NCBI GenBank assembly: GCA_041581135.1
Contig: JBFGCM010000005.1
Location: 11,916-75,915, forward strand
Reading direction: 5' to 3'
Length of the DNA: 64,000 nucleotides
Source: JBFGCM01 sp041581135
GTDB lineage: Bacteria > Actinomycetota > Acidimicrobiia > Spongiisociales > UBA5794
Below, piece after piece: positions 33,403 through 41,927 of the stretch; the stretch's first letter is position 1, and each line of letters starts with the position of its first letter. The notes under the pieces are model-generated. The model saw only the letters and a list, made by a program, of their open reading frames with translations, was not told where the DNA came from and ran no database searches. The position numbers were made by a program, and so were the translations under genes.

Positions 33403-35076
33403 CTAGGTCAGCACCAGCTCCCGTGCCAGGTCCAGTCCCACCGGGCCGATCTCCAAGAGGTCGGTGTGGAAGCGCTTCAGATCGAACGCATCGCCCTCGC
33501 GCCGCATGCGCTCGTCCCGCAGCTCGCTGATCACGCGCTCACCGATCTTGTAGGCGATGGCCTGTCCGGGCCAGCCGAAATACCGGGTCGCTTCCGATAC
33601 GGCATACTCCGCGTCGAGCGTGGCGTAGTCGCGCAGCATCTCGGTCGCCGCCTCGAACGTCCATCGCGCGCCCGGGTGGAACGGCTGATCGTCAGGAATG
33701 GCGAAGTCGAGGTGCACCCCGATGTCGATCACGATGCGGCATGCCCGCAGCATCTGTACCGAGAGCAGGCCGAACACGTACTCGGGTTCGTCCAGGTAGC
33801 CCAGGTCTCGCATCAGCTGTTCTGCGTACAGCGCCCACCCTTCGCCCATGCCCGGGTACCACATCAAGATGCGCTGGAGGCGACTGTGGTGCTCTGCCAT
33901 CGCCAGTTGCATCCCCACCTGGAGGTGGTGACCGGGGAAGCCCTCGTGGTACGCGGTCGACACCTCGTCGTACATCGAGAAGGGTCCGTCGCCGGCCAGC
34001 GACCACCACACGGCGCCCGGCCGGGCGAAATCCTCTGACGGACCCACGTAGTACGCGCCCAGCGGGCCGCCCGGCGGGGCCAGCTTCACCGACAACGCTC
34101 GGATCTCTTCGGGGACATCGAAGTGTCGACCGCTGAGATCGATGAGCGCCGCCGCCAACCGTTCCTCGACGAAGGCGACGAACTCCTCCCGGTTCGCCGT
34201 GCTCCGGCCGGGATCGGTCTTGAGGAGATGGAGGACCTCGGCGAGGGTGCCTCCCGGAAGCAGCTGCTCCCCGACCTCCACCATCTCCTCGTGGATGCGT
34301 TGCACCTCGGTCCAACCCCACGCATAGGTCTCCTCCGGGTCCAGGTCGCTGCCGAGGAACCGGCGGGCCGCCCGTAGATACCGGTCTCTACCCACGCCGT
34401 CCGTGTCGACCGCGGCAGACAGGTAGGTGGTCTCCAGGAAGTCGGCGAGCCGGCCGAACGTTCGGCGGGCGCTGAGCACACCGGCGGCGATCCGTTGCTT
34501 CAGTGCGTCGCCGCCGAGATCGGAACCGGCGAATTCGGTCTCGAGCAGCAGAAACGGGGAGTCGTCGCCGGCGACCGCCCGGCTCTGCTCGATGGCGGCG
34601 TGCACTTGGCGCCGTGCCACCACGAGCCCCTTCGAGATGCCGAGTTCCAGTGACGCCCGATACCCGGCGAGCAGGTCCGGCAGCCCTTCGAGCCGGGCGG
34701 CGATGGCCTCCCAGTCCTCCCTCGAGTCTTTCCCCATGAGGTCGAAGACCTGCCGGTAGTCCTGGATGGGACAGGCGATCGAGTTGAGCTCACGCAGGTG
34801 GTCCTCTTCGACGTAGTGGGCCAGCTCGTCGGCGATCAGCGCCTCCGCTGCCCGTACGGCCAAGCGATCCCATGGGCCCTCCGGTGGAGGAAGGGCAGCC
34901 ACGTCAGTCTGGCTGGCTTCGAGGAACGCACGTACCTCGGCACAGCCTTCCGGGCTGCGGTCCTCCCACCGATCATCGTGCCCGGCGATACCGAGGTAGG
35001 TGGCCAGCGACGGGAGGAGACGGGCGTACTCGTCGACGATGCGGCTGCTCAGCGCGTAGATGGGGTGATCGGGCAT
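33403..35076 (-). CDS. DUF885 family protein, putative metallopeptidase
   Basis: This 557-residue helical protein matches the DUF885 family. The family signature HEGFPGHH (about residues 377-384) resembles a zinc-binding HExxH site and lies in a helix after SMYDEVSTAYHEG; MGEGWALYAEQLM with a further glutamate follows about 30 residues later. These are the expected metal ligands and catalytic residues of an M3/M2-like peptidase fold. No signal peptide is seen, so it is probably cytoplasmic. The ATG at 35076 follows AAGGAACGG. The alpha/beta hydrolase gene lies just upstream on the same strand, so the two may be co-transcribed. The substrate is unknown. Confidence 0.85.
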   Translation of the reverse strand: MPDHPIYALSSRIVDEYARLLPSLATYLGIAGHDDRWEDRSPEGCAEVRAFLEASQTDVAALPPPEGPWDRLAVRAAEALIADELAHYVEEDHLRELNSIACPIQDYRQVFDLMGKDSREDWEAIAARLEGLPDLLAGYRASLELGISKGLVVARRQVHAAIEQSRAVAGDDSPFLLLETEFAGSDLGGDALKQRIAAGVLSARRTFGRLADFLETTYLSAAVDTDGVGRDRYLRAARRFLGSDLDPEETYAWGWTEVQRIHEEMVEVGEQLLPGGTLAEVLHLLKTDPGRSTANREEFVAFVEERLAAALIDLSGRHFDVPEEIRALSVKLAPPGGPLGAYYVGPSEDFARPGAVWWSLAGDGPFSMYDEVSTAYHEGFPGHHLQVGMQLAMAEHHSRLQRILMWYPGMGEGWALYAEQLMRDLGYLDEPEYVFGLLSVQMLRACRIVIDIGVHLDFAIPDDQPFHPGARWTFEAATEMLRDYATLDAEYAVSEATRYFGWPGQAIAYKIGERVISELRDERMRREGDAFDLKRFHTDLLEIGPVGLDLARELVLT

Positions 35077-35114
35077 CCGTTCCTTGGTGGGTGCGCCGAG
35101 GAGCGTACCGACCG

Positions 35115-35999
35115 TCAATCGGGATGGCGGATCGAGTGCTCCCATTCGGCCAGGAAGGTTCGCACTGCGGCGACGAAGGCCAGCGGCTGATCCAGGATCA
35201 GGTGATGGTGGGCTTCCGGTATCGACACCACCGGTGCCTTGCCGCCCATCACTTCGTACATGTAGTCGGCGGTGTCGGGGGGAACGACCACCGACCACTC
35301 ACCGCGAAGGAGTGCCACTCGGATGTCGATGGCGGCGAGCTTCTCGTTGACCGGCCTGCGCTCGCCTGCGAACACCTTTGGGTCGAACTTCCACGTCCAG
35401 CCGGCGTCCGTCTCGTGGAGGGAATGGCGGGCGATGTGCTCGATGAGGTAGTCGTTGGCGCATGGCTGACCGGGCACCAGGCGGAATCGTTGCATCGCGG
35501 TGGCCAGGTCGGGATAGGTGCCGGGGCGACGGAAATCATCACCGCGGGACGCAGACTCGGATTCGGGATCGGGGCGACGCACCGGCGCATCCACGATGAT
35601 CGCCCCGGCGAGCCGCTGGCCATAGGTGGCCGCAGCCTCGATGGTCACCAACCCCCCCAGGCTGTGGCCGATCAGGCTGGGTGGGCCGGCCAGGTCGGCG
35701 TCCTCTGCGACGGCCATGATCTCGGCCGCCCACGTCGACAGCGTGTACGCCTCGCGCCTGCCTGAGTCGCCGTGCCCGGAGAGGTGCAGTGCCAGCACCC
35801 GGTGCCGCTCCATGAACAACGGAGCCAGGAAGCTCCACCACTGCGCATGGGCGGCACCACCATGCACCAGCACGAGGCCCGGTTTGTGCGCGGTCTCTCG
35901 CGTACCCCAGTCCAGGTAGCGGATGGGCGTACCGGTGACGTTGACGGTGCGTTCGTCGTATGGCGTGGCGACGGCCTTGAGGAACCAGTCGGGTGTCAT
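35115..35999 (-). CDS. Alpha/beta-hydrolase fold protein
   Basis: This 294-residue protein has a complete alpha/beta-hydrolase triad: the oxyanion HGGAAHAQWW segment, the nucleophile elbow GHSLGG (Ser about 111), a late acidic residue (probably in the DTADYMY region) and the catalytic His in EAHHHLIL. The cap region is helical. It starts at ATG 35999 after AAAGGAG. Similar enzymes hydrolyse esters, lactones or epoxides, and no substrate can be named. It precedes the DUF885 gene by 38 bases and is divergent from ettA. Confidence 0.88.
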   Translation of the reverse strand: MTPDWFLKAVATPYDERTVNVTGTPIRYLDWGTRETAHKPGLVLVHGGAAHAQWWSFLAPLFMERHRVLALHLSGHGDSGRREAYTLSTWAAEIMAVAEDADLAGPPSLIGHSLGGLVTIEAAATYGQRLAGAIIVDAPVRRPDPESESASRGDDFRRPGTYPDLATAMQRFRLVPGQPCANDYLIEHIARHSLHETDAGWTWKFDPKVFAGERRPVNEKLAAIDIRVALLRGEWSVVVPPDTADYMYEVMGGKAPVVSIPEAHHHLILDQPLAFVAAVRTFLAEWEHSIRHPD

Positions 36000-36054
36000 G
36001 GGCTCCTTTCTAGTCGCCTCGGGCGCTGCGGAAGGTGGCTACCGTGCCGTGGCC

Positions 36055-37737
36055 ATGAGCAGAGAGTTCATCTACACGATGCGGCGTATGAACCGCTTCT
36101 ACCCGCCCGACCGTGAAGTGCTGAAGGACGTCACCCTGGCCTTCTATCCCGGCGCCAAGATCGGGGTGCTCGGCCACAACGGCGCCGGCAAGTCGTCACT
36201 GCTGCGCATCATGGCCGGTCTCGACGACGGTTTCTCCGGCGAGGCGCGCCTCACGCCCGGATTCACGGTGGGCTTCTTGCCGCAGGAGCCGCAGCTCGAT
36301 GCGGCGAAGGACGTCATGGGCAACGTGATGGATGGCGTGGCCCCGGTGCGCGACCTCGTGGCCCGTTACAACGAGGTGCTTGCCATGTGGGCCGATCCCG
36401 ACGCCGACTACGACAAGATCGGTGCGGAGCAGGCGGACCTCGAAGCCAAGATCGAGGCCGCCGACGCGTGGGACCTCGAGCGGCAGGTGGAGATCGCCAT
36501 GGATGCCCTTCGGGTGCCCCCGGGCGACGTCGATGTGGGCACGTTGTCCGGGGGTGAGCGGCGGCGGGTGGCGCTGTGCCGCCTGCTCCTCAGCCATCCC
36601 GATCTGCTGCTGCTCGACGAGCCCACCAACCATCTCGATGCAGAGTCGGTTGCATGGCTGGAGCGATTCCTGCGGGACTACAACGGCACCGTGGTGGCCA
36701 TCACCCACGATCGCTACTTCCTGGACAACGTCGCCGGCTGGATCCTGGAGATCGACCACGGCCGGTGCTTCCCGTTCGAGGGCAACTACTCGGCGTGGCT
36801 CGAGCGGAAGCAGGCGCGCCTGGCCCAGGAGGAGAAGGAGGCGTCGGCACTGCAACGCACCCTCCGCCAGGAGCTGGAGTGGGTGCGGCTGTCGCCACGG
36901 GCTCGTCAGGCCAAGGGCAAGGCCCGCCTCAACGCCTACGACGAGCTGGTCGCCAAGGCCGAAGCCGCCGAGCAACGCCAGGGAGCGGTAGAGATGACCA
37001 TCCCGATGACCCGCCGGCTCGGCGGGCGCGTCATCGAGGCTCACAACCTGTCGAAAGGGTTCGCTGATCGTTTGCTCATCGAAGATCTCTCGTTCGTCCT
37101 CCCGCCCGCCGGCATCGTTGGGGTCATCGGCGCCAACGGGGCGGGCAAGACGACGCTGTTCCGCATGATCACCGGCCAGGAAGGGCCGGACGGCGGAGAG
37201 CTGGTCGTCGGCGACACGGTGGACTTGGCCTACCTCGACCAGAGCCGAGACGCCCTCGATCCCGACAAGACCGTGTATGAAGAGATCACCCAGGGAGCCG
37301 ACCCACTCGCCATCGGCCGGCGCGAGGTCAACGGCAGGGCCTACGTGGCGTCCTTCAACTTCAAAGGCGCCGACCAGCAACAGAAGGTCGGCGAGCTGTC
37401 CGGCGGGGAGCGGAACCGCGTCCACCTCGCCAAGATGCTGACCAGAGGCGGCAATGTCGTCCTGCTCGACGAGCCCAGCAACGATCTGGACGTCGACACG
37501 CTGCGGTCTCTCGAAGAGGCACTGCTGGCGTTCCCCGGGTGCGCCGTCGTCATCAGCCACGATCGCTGGTTCTTGGATCGAGTGGCGACCCATGTGCTGG
37601 CGTTCGAGGGCAACAGCTTCGTACGGTGGTTTCCGGGCAACTTCAGCGAATACGACGAGATGCGGCATGCCGAGTTGGGGGCCGAAGCCGATCAGCCGCA
37701 CCGGATCAAGTACAAGCCGCTGGTGCGGAACACGTGA
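36055..37737 (+). CDS. ettA: Energy-dependent translational throttle protein EttA (ABC-F)
   Basis: This 560-residue soluble protein has two ABC ATPase domains and no membrane part, as in ABC-F factors. Domain 1 has GHNGAGKS, LSGGERRRVALC and LLLLDEPTNHLD. Domain 2 has GANGAGKT, LSGGERNRVHLA and VLLDEPSNDLD. The linker with many charged residues (LARQEEKEASALQRTLRQELEW-like) and the KYKPLVRN C-terminus are typical of EttA. EttA acts on the ribosomal E site and gates the first step of elongation according to ADP/ATP levels. The start ATG 36055 has a TACCGT box nine bases upstream and no clear ribosome site. The pdxH gene overlaps the stop by four bases. Confidence 0.92.
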   Translation: MSREFIYTMRRMNRFYPPDREVLKDVTLAFYPGAKIGVLGHNGAGKSSLLRIMAGLDDGFSGEARLTPGFTVGFLPQEPQLDAAKDVMGNVMDGVAPVRDLVARYNEVLAMWADPDADYDKIGAEQADLEAKIEAADAWDLERQVEIAMDALRVPPGDVDVGTLSGGERRRVALCRLLLSHPDLLLLDEPTNHLDAESVAWLERFLRDYNGTVVAITHDRYFLDNVAGWILEIDHGRCFPFEGNYSAWLERKQARLAQEEKEASALQRTLRQELEWVRLSPRARQAKGKARLNAYDELVAKAEAAEQRQGAVEMTIPMTRRLGGRVIEAHNLSKGFADRLLIEDLSFVLPPAGIVGVIGANGAGKTTLFRMITGQEGPDGGELVVGDTVDLAYLDQSRDALDPDKTVYEEITQGADPLAIGRREVNGRAYVASFNFKGADQQQKVGELSGGERNRVHLAKMLTRGGNVVLLDEPSNDLDVDTLRSLEEALLAFPGCAVVISHDRWFLDRVATHVLAFEGNSFVRWFPGNFSEYDEMRHAELGAEADQPHRIKYKPLVRNT

Positions 37738-38369
37738 ACGACGAACTGGCGCGGCTACGGGACGAGTACGAGGCCGAAGGAATCACCGTGGCCGCCCTCC
37801 ACGCGGATCCATTCGTGGAGTTCGCCACCTGGATGGAGGGCGCCATCGCCGCCGGGGTTCATCAACCCAACACGATGATGCTCGCCACCGTCGGCGTCGC
37901 CGGTCGGCCCTCGCTCCGCGCCGTGTTGCTCAAGGGTCTCGACCACGGTTTCGTCTTCTTCACCAACTACCTGAGTCGGAAAGGTCGCGAATTAGGCGCT
38001 ACCGGCGTCGCCGCCGCCACGATCGTGTGGGCGCCGTTGCATCGTCAGGTTCGCATCGAAGGCACCGTCACCACGCTCCCAGCCGAGGAGTCGGATGTCT
38101 ACTTCGCCTCCCGGCCTCGTGGGGCTCAACTGGCCGCTCGGATCTCGGCGCAGAGCTCGGTGATCCCAGGGCGAGCGGTGCTCGAAGATGCGATCGCCGC
38201 CGCCGAGGAGGCGTTTCCAGGCGAGGTTCCCCGGCCCGCTCACTGGGGCGGATATCGCATCGTGCCCGATGTCATCGAGTTCTGGCAGGGGAGGCGAGAC
38301 CGGCTGCACGACCGGGTGCGCTACCGGCGCGCCGACGCAGCGTGGAAGAAGGAGCGACTCGCTCCTTGA
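37734..38369 (+). CDS. pdxH: Pyridoxamine/pyridoxine 5'-phosphate oxidase
   Basis: This 211-residue FMN enzyme converts pyridoxamine or pyridoxine phosphate to pyridoxal 5'-phosphate. The family motifs are clear: DPFVEFATWMEGAIAAGVHQPNTMMLATV, RAVLLKGLDHGFVFFTNYLSRKG, VWAPLHRQVRIEGTV and the C-terminal WGGYRIVPDVIEFWQGRRDRLHDR. The start is GTG 37734 in a GTGA overlap with ettA. The length fits the family. The 21-bp direct repeat begins at the base after its stop codon. Confidence 0.93.
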   Translation: MNDELARLRDEYEAEGITVAALHADPFVEFATWMEGAIAAGVHQPNTMMLATVGVAGRPSLRAVLLKGLDHGFVFFTNYLSRKGRELGATGVAAATIVWAPLHRQVRIEGTVTTLPAEESDVYFASRPRGAQLAARISAQSSVIPGRAVLEDAIAAAEEAFPGEVPRPAHWGGYRIVPDVIEFWQGRRDRLHDRVRYRRADAAWKKERLAP

Positions 38370-38390
38370 GACCCTGGTGCGGGGTCGACC
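38370..38390. repeat. Direct repeat bounding an accessory segment, left copy
   Basis: This 21-base element begins at the base after the pdxH stop and is identical at 20 of 21 positions with 40226-40246. The core is TGGTGCGGGGTCGACC. The two copies bracket about 1.85 kb that looks accessory. No integrase gene is present. Confidence 0.65.
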
Positions 38391-39102
38391 TCGAAACCTA
38401 CGCGGCGATCATCCACGGTGGCCTCGGGACGCACGAATCGGTCCCGTGCATACGTGATTCTGCACGTCGAGTGACGGACAGAAGGGGGGTGTGACTCCAC
38501 CCGGCAGCTCGTGGTGGTCAGCGCCGGCGTCGATCCGGCGACCTCTGGTTATTCAGACCGGCGCAGGCTGACTCTCTGACCTGGGGATTTGTCCCGAATA
38601 GCAGCCTGACCTGGAGTTTTGCCGTTTCGGTCGTTCCCGGCGTTGACCCTGTTTTCCCGGTGGTCTGTGTGGATTTCGTGGGGACGTGGTGATTACCCGT
38701 CGACGTCTTGAGACGAAGGACCATGACGTAGCACGAGCCAGGCTTGCGCGAGCCTGCGCACCAGCCCCAGCCTGAGCCATATTCACATCCTCAACGCCGC
38801 GGGTCATCGTCGCTCGGAATAGTCCTGTTGCCACTAGTTGGTCGAACAGCCTGCGCTCAGACCGCTCCGAGGCGTCGATCGTGACCGCCGAGACCGGTAA
38901 GCAGTTCTCAGTTTTCGGGAATACCCCGCCCCTGCTCAGCGTGCGTAGATGCCGTAATCGATCCGCACAGTGCTGGAGCGATGGGTACTCCGGCCGTCCC
39001 GAGTCGACCTCACGAGGCTAGGGCACTCTGCCTCTACTGCGGCTCGAATCGCCGGGGTTTCACTTGATGGGAGGCCGATCGAGTCGAGATGAGGAGGACG
39101 AC
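38391..39102. other. Long gene-poor stretch of the accessory segment
   Basis: About 710 bases between pdxH and the next gene. Apart from a degenerate tRNA-like sequence on the minus strand (38512-38581) and the ribosome site of the gene at 39103, I see nothing I can name. Short frames here, for example on the minus strand at 38553-38834, have no start context or recognisable product. It may be decayed sequence. Confidence 0.5.
38512..38581 (-). pseudogene. Degenerate tRNA-like sequence with encoded CCA
   Basis: Reading the minus strand gives a 70-base cloverleaf-like sequence. The acceptor arms GGTCAGA and GCTGACC pair at six of seven positions and are followed by A and CCA. The T arm is GCCGG/CCGGC with loop ATCGACG. 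An anticodon arm CCGGT/ACCAG (four of five pairs) carries loop CTGAATA with apparent anticodon GAA. The D arm is short and unpaired (about 11 bases), so it is probably non-functional. It may be a relic of an insertion site. Confidence 0.45.
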
Positions 39103-39714
39103 ATGACAAACGGCAGCGTGCCAGAACACCCGATAGTCAGGACTCGGAGAGCGACTGTTCGTCGAGCGCTCCGCAGCAGTCTTGGGCTAGCGCTCGTCGT
39201 CTTGCTCGCGCTTGCGCTCCTTCCCACGGGAGTACTTGCGGCTGCTGCTGGCTGGGTGCGTTGTGCAATCGGTAGCCCAGATATCTGCTACACGGTCGGC
39301 CAAGTCGGGATCGGGACCACCGATCCGAGCCGGGTACTGCACGTACAGAGCGACGGACAGCTTGAGGTCGAGATCGAGGAGACGAGACCCGGCTTTGCGG
39401 CACATCTCTACATGAGAAACCCGGCCCGGAGTTGGCTCTTGTTCTCCGACTCGGAACCCGACTACTTCGCCATCCAGGACGAGACACAACGCCTCAACCG
39501 TGTCGTGATCGACAGCGAAGGCAACGTGGGCATTGGCACGTCGACGCCGAACTCAAGACTCGAAGTGGCCGCAGGGTACTTCGAGTTGCCGACAAGCGAC
39601 GGCATCCCCCCTGCCTCTGACTGCGACCAACCGGCCGAGGTTGGGCGTATGACCATGGACAGCTTCAGCGCCGCACTGTATGTCTGCTCGGCACGCGGAT
39701 GGGTGCGCAAATAG
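39103..39714 (+). CDS. Secreted protein with phage-tail-like GIGT motifs
   Basis: This 203-residue protein has an N-terminal basic stretch and a signal sequence (about 30-48, LGLALVVLLALALLPTGVLA). The mature part has two VGIGT-type motifs about 80 residues apart, VGIGTTDPSRVLHV and VGIGTSTPNSRLEVAAG. These are familiar from phage tail fibres and bacterial trimeric surface proteins. Three cysteines are spread over it. The ATG at 39103 follows GAGGAGG. Nothing nearby suggests a whole phage. It could be an adhesin-like or structural secreted protein; the fold and function are not established. Confidence 0.6.
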   Translation: MTNGSVPEHPIVRTRRATVRRALRSSLGLALVVLLALALLPTGVLAAAAGWVRCAIGSPDICYTVGQVGIGTTDPSRVLHVQSDGQLEVEIEETRPGFAAHLYMRNPARSWLLFSDSEPDYFAIQDETQRLNRVVIDSEGNVGIGTSTPNSRLEVAAGYFELPTSDGIPPASDCDQPAEVGRMTMDSFSAALYVCSARGWVRK

Positions 39715-39830
39715 GCGCCGCACGCCATGTCTCGCGGAGTTGGTCTCGGCACAACGCGGGCGGCGCCATTCGTCATGGCGAAGTCGGACGACCAAGTGTG
39801 GGATACCGATCCACGATGTCAACGGGGCGC

Positions 39831-40230
39831 CTACGTCTCGATCCACCCAAGCAGTTCGGTGCCCACTGACTCATGCAAGAGCCGGACAAGCTCTACCACC
39901 GTGTTGACGGCATAGTCGGCCTCCAACGCGTCCAACTCTGCCATTGTTGGCACCGGCGACCAATCGGCTGGAAGGTGTGAGCCATCTGGGCGGCTGGCCT
40001 TGTCGTGAACGAGTCCGTCGCGGTAGTCGACGAGCAGCTGGAATTGCTCCCACTGCTGACCTCCAAGGTCGGGGGGAGAACCCACCAATCCGAGATGTGC
40101 GAGCGCCTTCCGGACTTCCTTCCACCTCGCAAGCACGCCTCGACAGTCTGGCTCGGGAAACAGCTTGAACAGCGTCGTCCGACGCGCCGAATCCGGGTGG
40201 GAGAAGGCTCGCCTCGCCCCATGATGACCT
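39831..40230 (-). pseudogene. 5'-truncated gene, HEPN-like fragment
   Basis: On the minus strand a coherent protein-like frame runs to a stop at 39831 without any start codon at its 5' end. Its first recognisable residues (GARRAFSHPDSARRTTLFKL) lie at the right-hand direct repeat near 40230. The only start codon inside is GTG 40136, which would give 101 residues. The segment LVDYRDGLVHDKASR contains an R-x4-H motif like that of HEPN ribonucleases. This is a weak clue in an otherwise unrecognised protein. Loss of the 5' end at the repeat suggests truncation by recombination. Confidence 0.4.
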
Positions 40231-40246
40231 TGGTGCGGGGTCGACC
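40226..40246. repeat. Direct repeat bounding an accessory segment, right copy
   Basis: Second copy of the 21-base element at 38370-38390, with one mismatch (T instead of C at the fifth base). The copy overlaps the left arm of the hairpin at 40233-40264 and the truncated edge of the HEPN-like fragment. Confidence 0.65.
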
Positions 40247-40264
40247 CTGGCGCCGACCCCGCAC
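40233..40264. terminator. Hairpin, probable terminator of the zinc-ribbon gene
   Basis: Perfect 11-base arms GTGCGGGGTCG and CGACCCCGCAC enclose a 10-base loop. It lies 13 bases past the stop of the minus-strand zinc-ribbon gene. No T-run is present. Confidence 0.5.
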
Positions 40265-40277
40265 GTGACGCCCGTGA

Positions 40278-40544
40278 CTAGGAGAGGACTTCCGGGTCTC
40301 GGGCGAACATCTCGGTCTTGCCGCACGCCCGGCACGACCACGTCTCGAGAGGTGTCGTGTTCCAGGCCGATCCGTTGCGCGATCGAACCTGGAATCGCGT
40401 CTGGATCTCAGACGGCACCATCGCGGCGCCACAGCGCATGCACCGTTTCGAAGCCTCCGTCGTCGGCTCGGCATTCCCCACATCAGCGGCCAATGGCCCC
40501 ACGGCTGACCCCCTTGTGAGCCGTCGTGCAGACCAACTTATCAA
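40278..40544 (-). CDS. Small zinc-ribbon protein
   Basis: The frame encodes up to 88 residues. Two CxxC knuckles, CMRCG and CRACG, are about 36 residues apart and enclose a polar stretch (IQTRFQVRSRNG), as in small zinc ribbons. The true start is uncertain. GTG 40481 would give a 67-residue protein beginning VGNAEPTTEASKRC, and no convincing ribosome site is present for either. It may bind nucleic acid or a protein partner. It is downstream of the cytochrome operon on the same strand, about 140 bases away. Confidence 0.55.
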   Translation of the reverse strand: MISWSARRLTRGSAVGPLAADVGNAEPTTEASKRCMRCGAAMVPSEIQTRFQVRSRNGSAWNTTPLETWSCRACGKTEMFARDPEVLS

Positions 40545-40685
40545 CCCACCAGCCAGCTGTGGACCCCAAATGGGAATCGACGGGCTGACTAGCCCGCGCC
40601 GCGGAGGGACGAGGACACCCCCGCCGACCAGTCGCCGACCCGCCAGACGTCGGGAGCGGCCCGCGAGGATGCTGCCGAGTCGGGT

Positions 40686-41927
40686 CTAGCCCACTCCCGA
40701 CGAGCCCCGTTCGAGAGGATGCAGCATGCGATCCAGCGCGCCCCAGTACCAGAGGGCAAGTGCGATCGCGATCAATACAACGGCAGCGATCGCATACACG
40801 ACCCACCCCGCCCCGGTGCTGCGCTCTCCCTCGATGGTCAGGACGTATTGCGCCACCTCCTTGACCTGCACGGCGTCCAACACGCCCTCGAACGCCGGCA
40901 TCCCCTCGGGGTGTCCGCCGAAGACCCGAGAGATGATCTCGTTGGCGCTCAGGCCGATGTTGGCCAGTGACGGACCAAGTCCTCCCAGGCCTTCGAGCCC
41001 ATGACAGGAAGCGCACGTGGCGACGTACACCTGCGCCCCGAACAGCGCATCCTGCGGGATCACCACGTCGTTGCCTGCGGCTATACGCGTCGCATCGATG
41101 TACGCCACGAGCGCATCGACGTCATCGGCTGTGAGGAGCGCGAGGAATCCTGGCATCGCCCCACGACCGTTGCTGATGACCGACACCAGCTCGGCATCCG
41201 TGAGCAGCGATGACCTGAGCGCTGGGCCTACCCCTCCCGAGGCATCCGGACCGTGGCACCGGGAGCACGTGTCGACGAACAGCTGGGCCCCGTGCGCGAG
41301 GACTGCAGGATCTGTCGCCAAGGGCCGTTCGGCCTCGCTCACTCTCACGCCTTCGACGAACTCGATGACGGCGTCGAGGTCGTCAGGTGCCAGAGCCTCG
41401 GCATAGCCGGCCATCGTTCCCAGTCCATCTCTCACGACGGCAGTGAGCTCCTCTCTGGAGACCTCGGACCGCGTGAGGTTCGGACCCATGCCACCCTCGC
41501 CGTCGACTCCATGGCACCCGGCACAGCTGGTTGCGTAGATTCGAGCGCCTCGTTCGGCCACATCGGCGGACGGCGTTTCGACCGGCTCCCCTTGGAGCGC
41601 GACGCTGAAGGAGGTGACGGCGCGCAGCTCTTCGTCGGTGAGCCGACCACCGAACGACGGCATATACCCCACTCCATCTCGGATGATGACGAGCTGAGCG
41701 TCGATTCCCGTCGTCACGTCCTGCAGATTGGGGCCGATGCCGCCTTCGCCCTGGAGGCCATGACACCCGCTGCATGCTCCCGAATAGATGTCAGCACCAT
41801 CGGCCTCTTGGAAAGAGCTCGAAGCGGCCTGGCCTCGAGCCGTCCCGAGCAGCACGGCAACGGCGATCATCGCTCCGATGGCCAGGAACTGCGTGCGTCT
41901 CCTCGACGACGCGTGGCCCCGACTCAT
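40686..41927 (-). CDS. Membrane-anchored tetraheme cytochrome c
   Basis: This 413-residue protein has a signal sequence or N-terminal anchor (about 14-32), four c-type heme motifs at 52-56 (CSGCH), 135-139 (CAGCH), 221-225 (CSRCH) and 305-309 (CASCH), and a C-terminal membrane span (about 372-394, VVYAIAAVVLIAIALALWYW). Each heme lies in its own cytochrome c domain of about 85 residues with a downstream methionine (GYMPSFGG, TMAGYAEAL, AMPGFLALL, GMPAFEGVL), so it looks like fourfold duplication. ATG 41927 overlaps the stop of the previous gene (ATGA) and follows GGAG. It is the last gene of a four-gene respiratory operon and probably passes electrons to or from a terminal oxidase. Confidence 0.9.
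   Translation of the reverse strand: MSRGHASSRRRTQFLAIGAMIAVAVLLGTARGQAASSSFQEADGADIYSGACSGCHGLQGEGGIGPNLQDVTTGIDAQLVIIRDGVGYMPSFGGRLTDEELRAVTSFSVALQGEPVETPSADVAERGARIYATSCAGCHGVDGEGGMGPNLTRSEVSREELTAVVRDGLGTMAGYAEALAPDDLDAVIEFVEGVRVSEAERPLATDPAVLAHGAQLFVDTCSRCHGPDASGGVGPALRSSLLTDAELVSVISNGRGAMPGFLALLTADDVDALVAYIDATRIAAGNDVVIPQDALFGAQVYVATCASCHGLEGLGGLGPSLANIGLSANEIISRVFGGHPEGMPAFEGVLDAVQVKEVAQYVLTIEGERSTGAGWVVYAIAAVVLIAIALALWYWGALDRMLHPLERGSSGVG

Noticed and set aside
36196..37701. Minus-strand frame of 501 codons opposite ettA
   Set aside because: The ABC motifs are all on the plus strand; the opposite frame is a codon-bias shadow.
38553..38834. Minus-strand frame of 93 codons in the gene-poor stretch
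   Set aside because: No recognisable motif, Arg/Ser-rich composition, and it runs through the tRNA-like sequence.
38370..40246. Prophage or insertion sequence
   Set aside because: No integrase, transposase, terminase or capsid gene is found; only one protein has phage-like motifs, and it carries a signal peptide.
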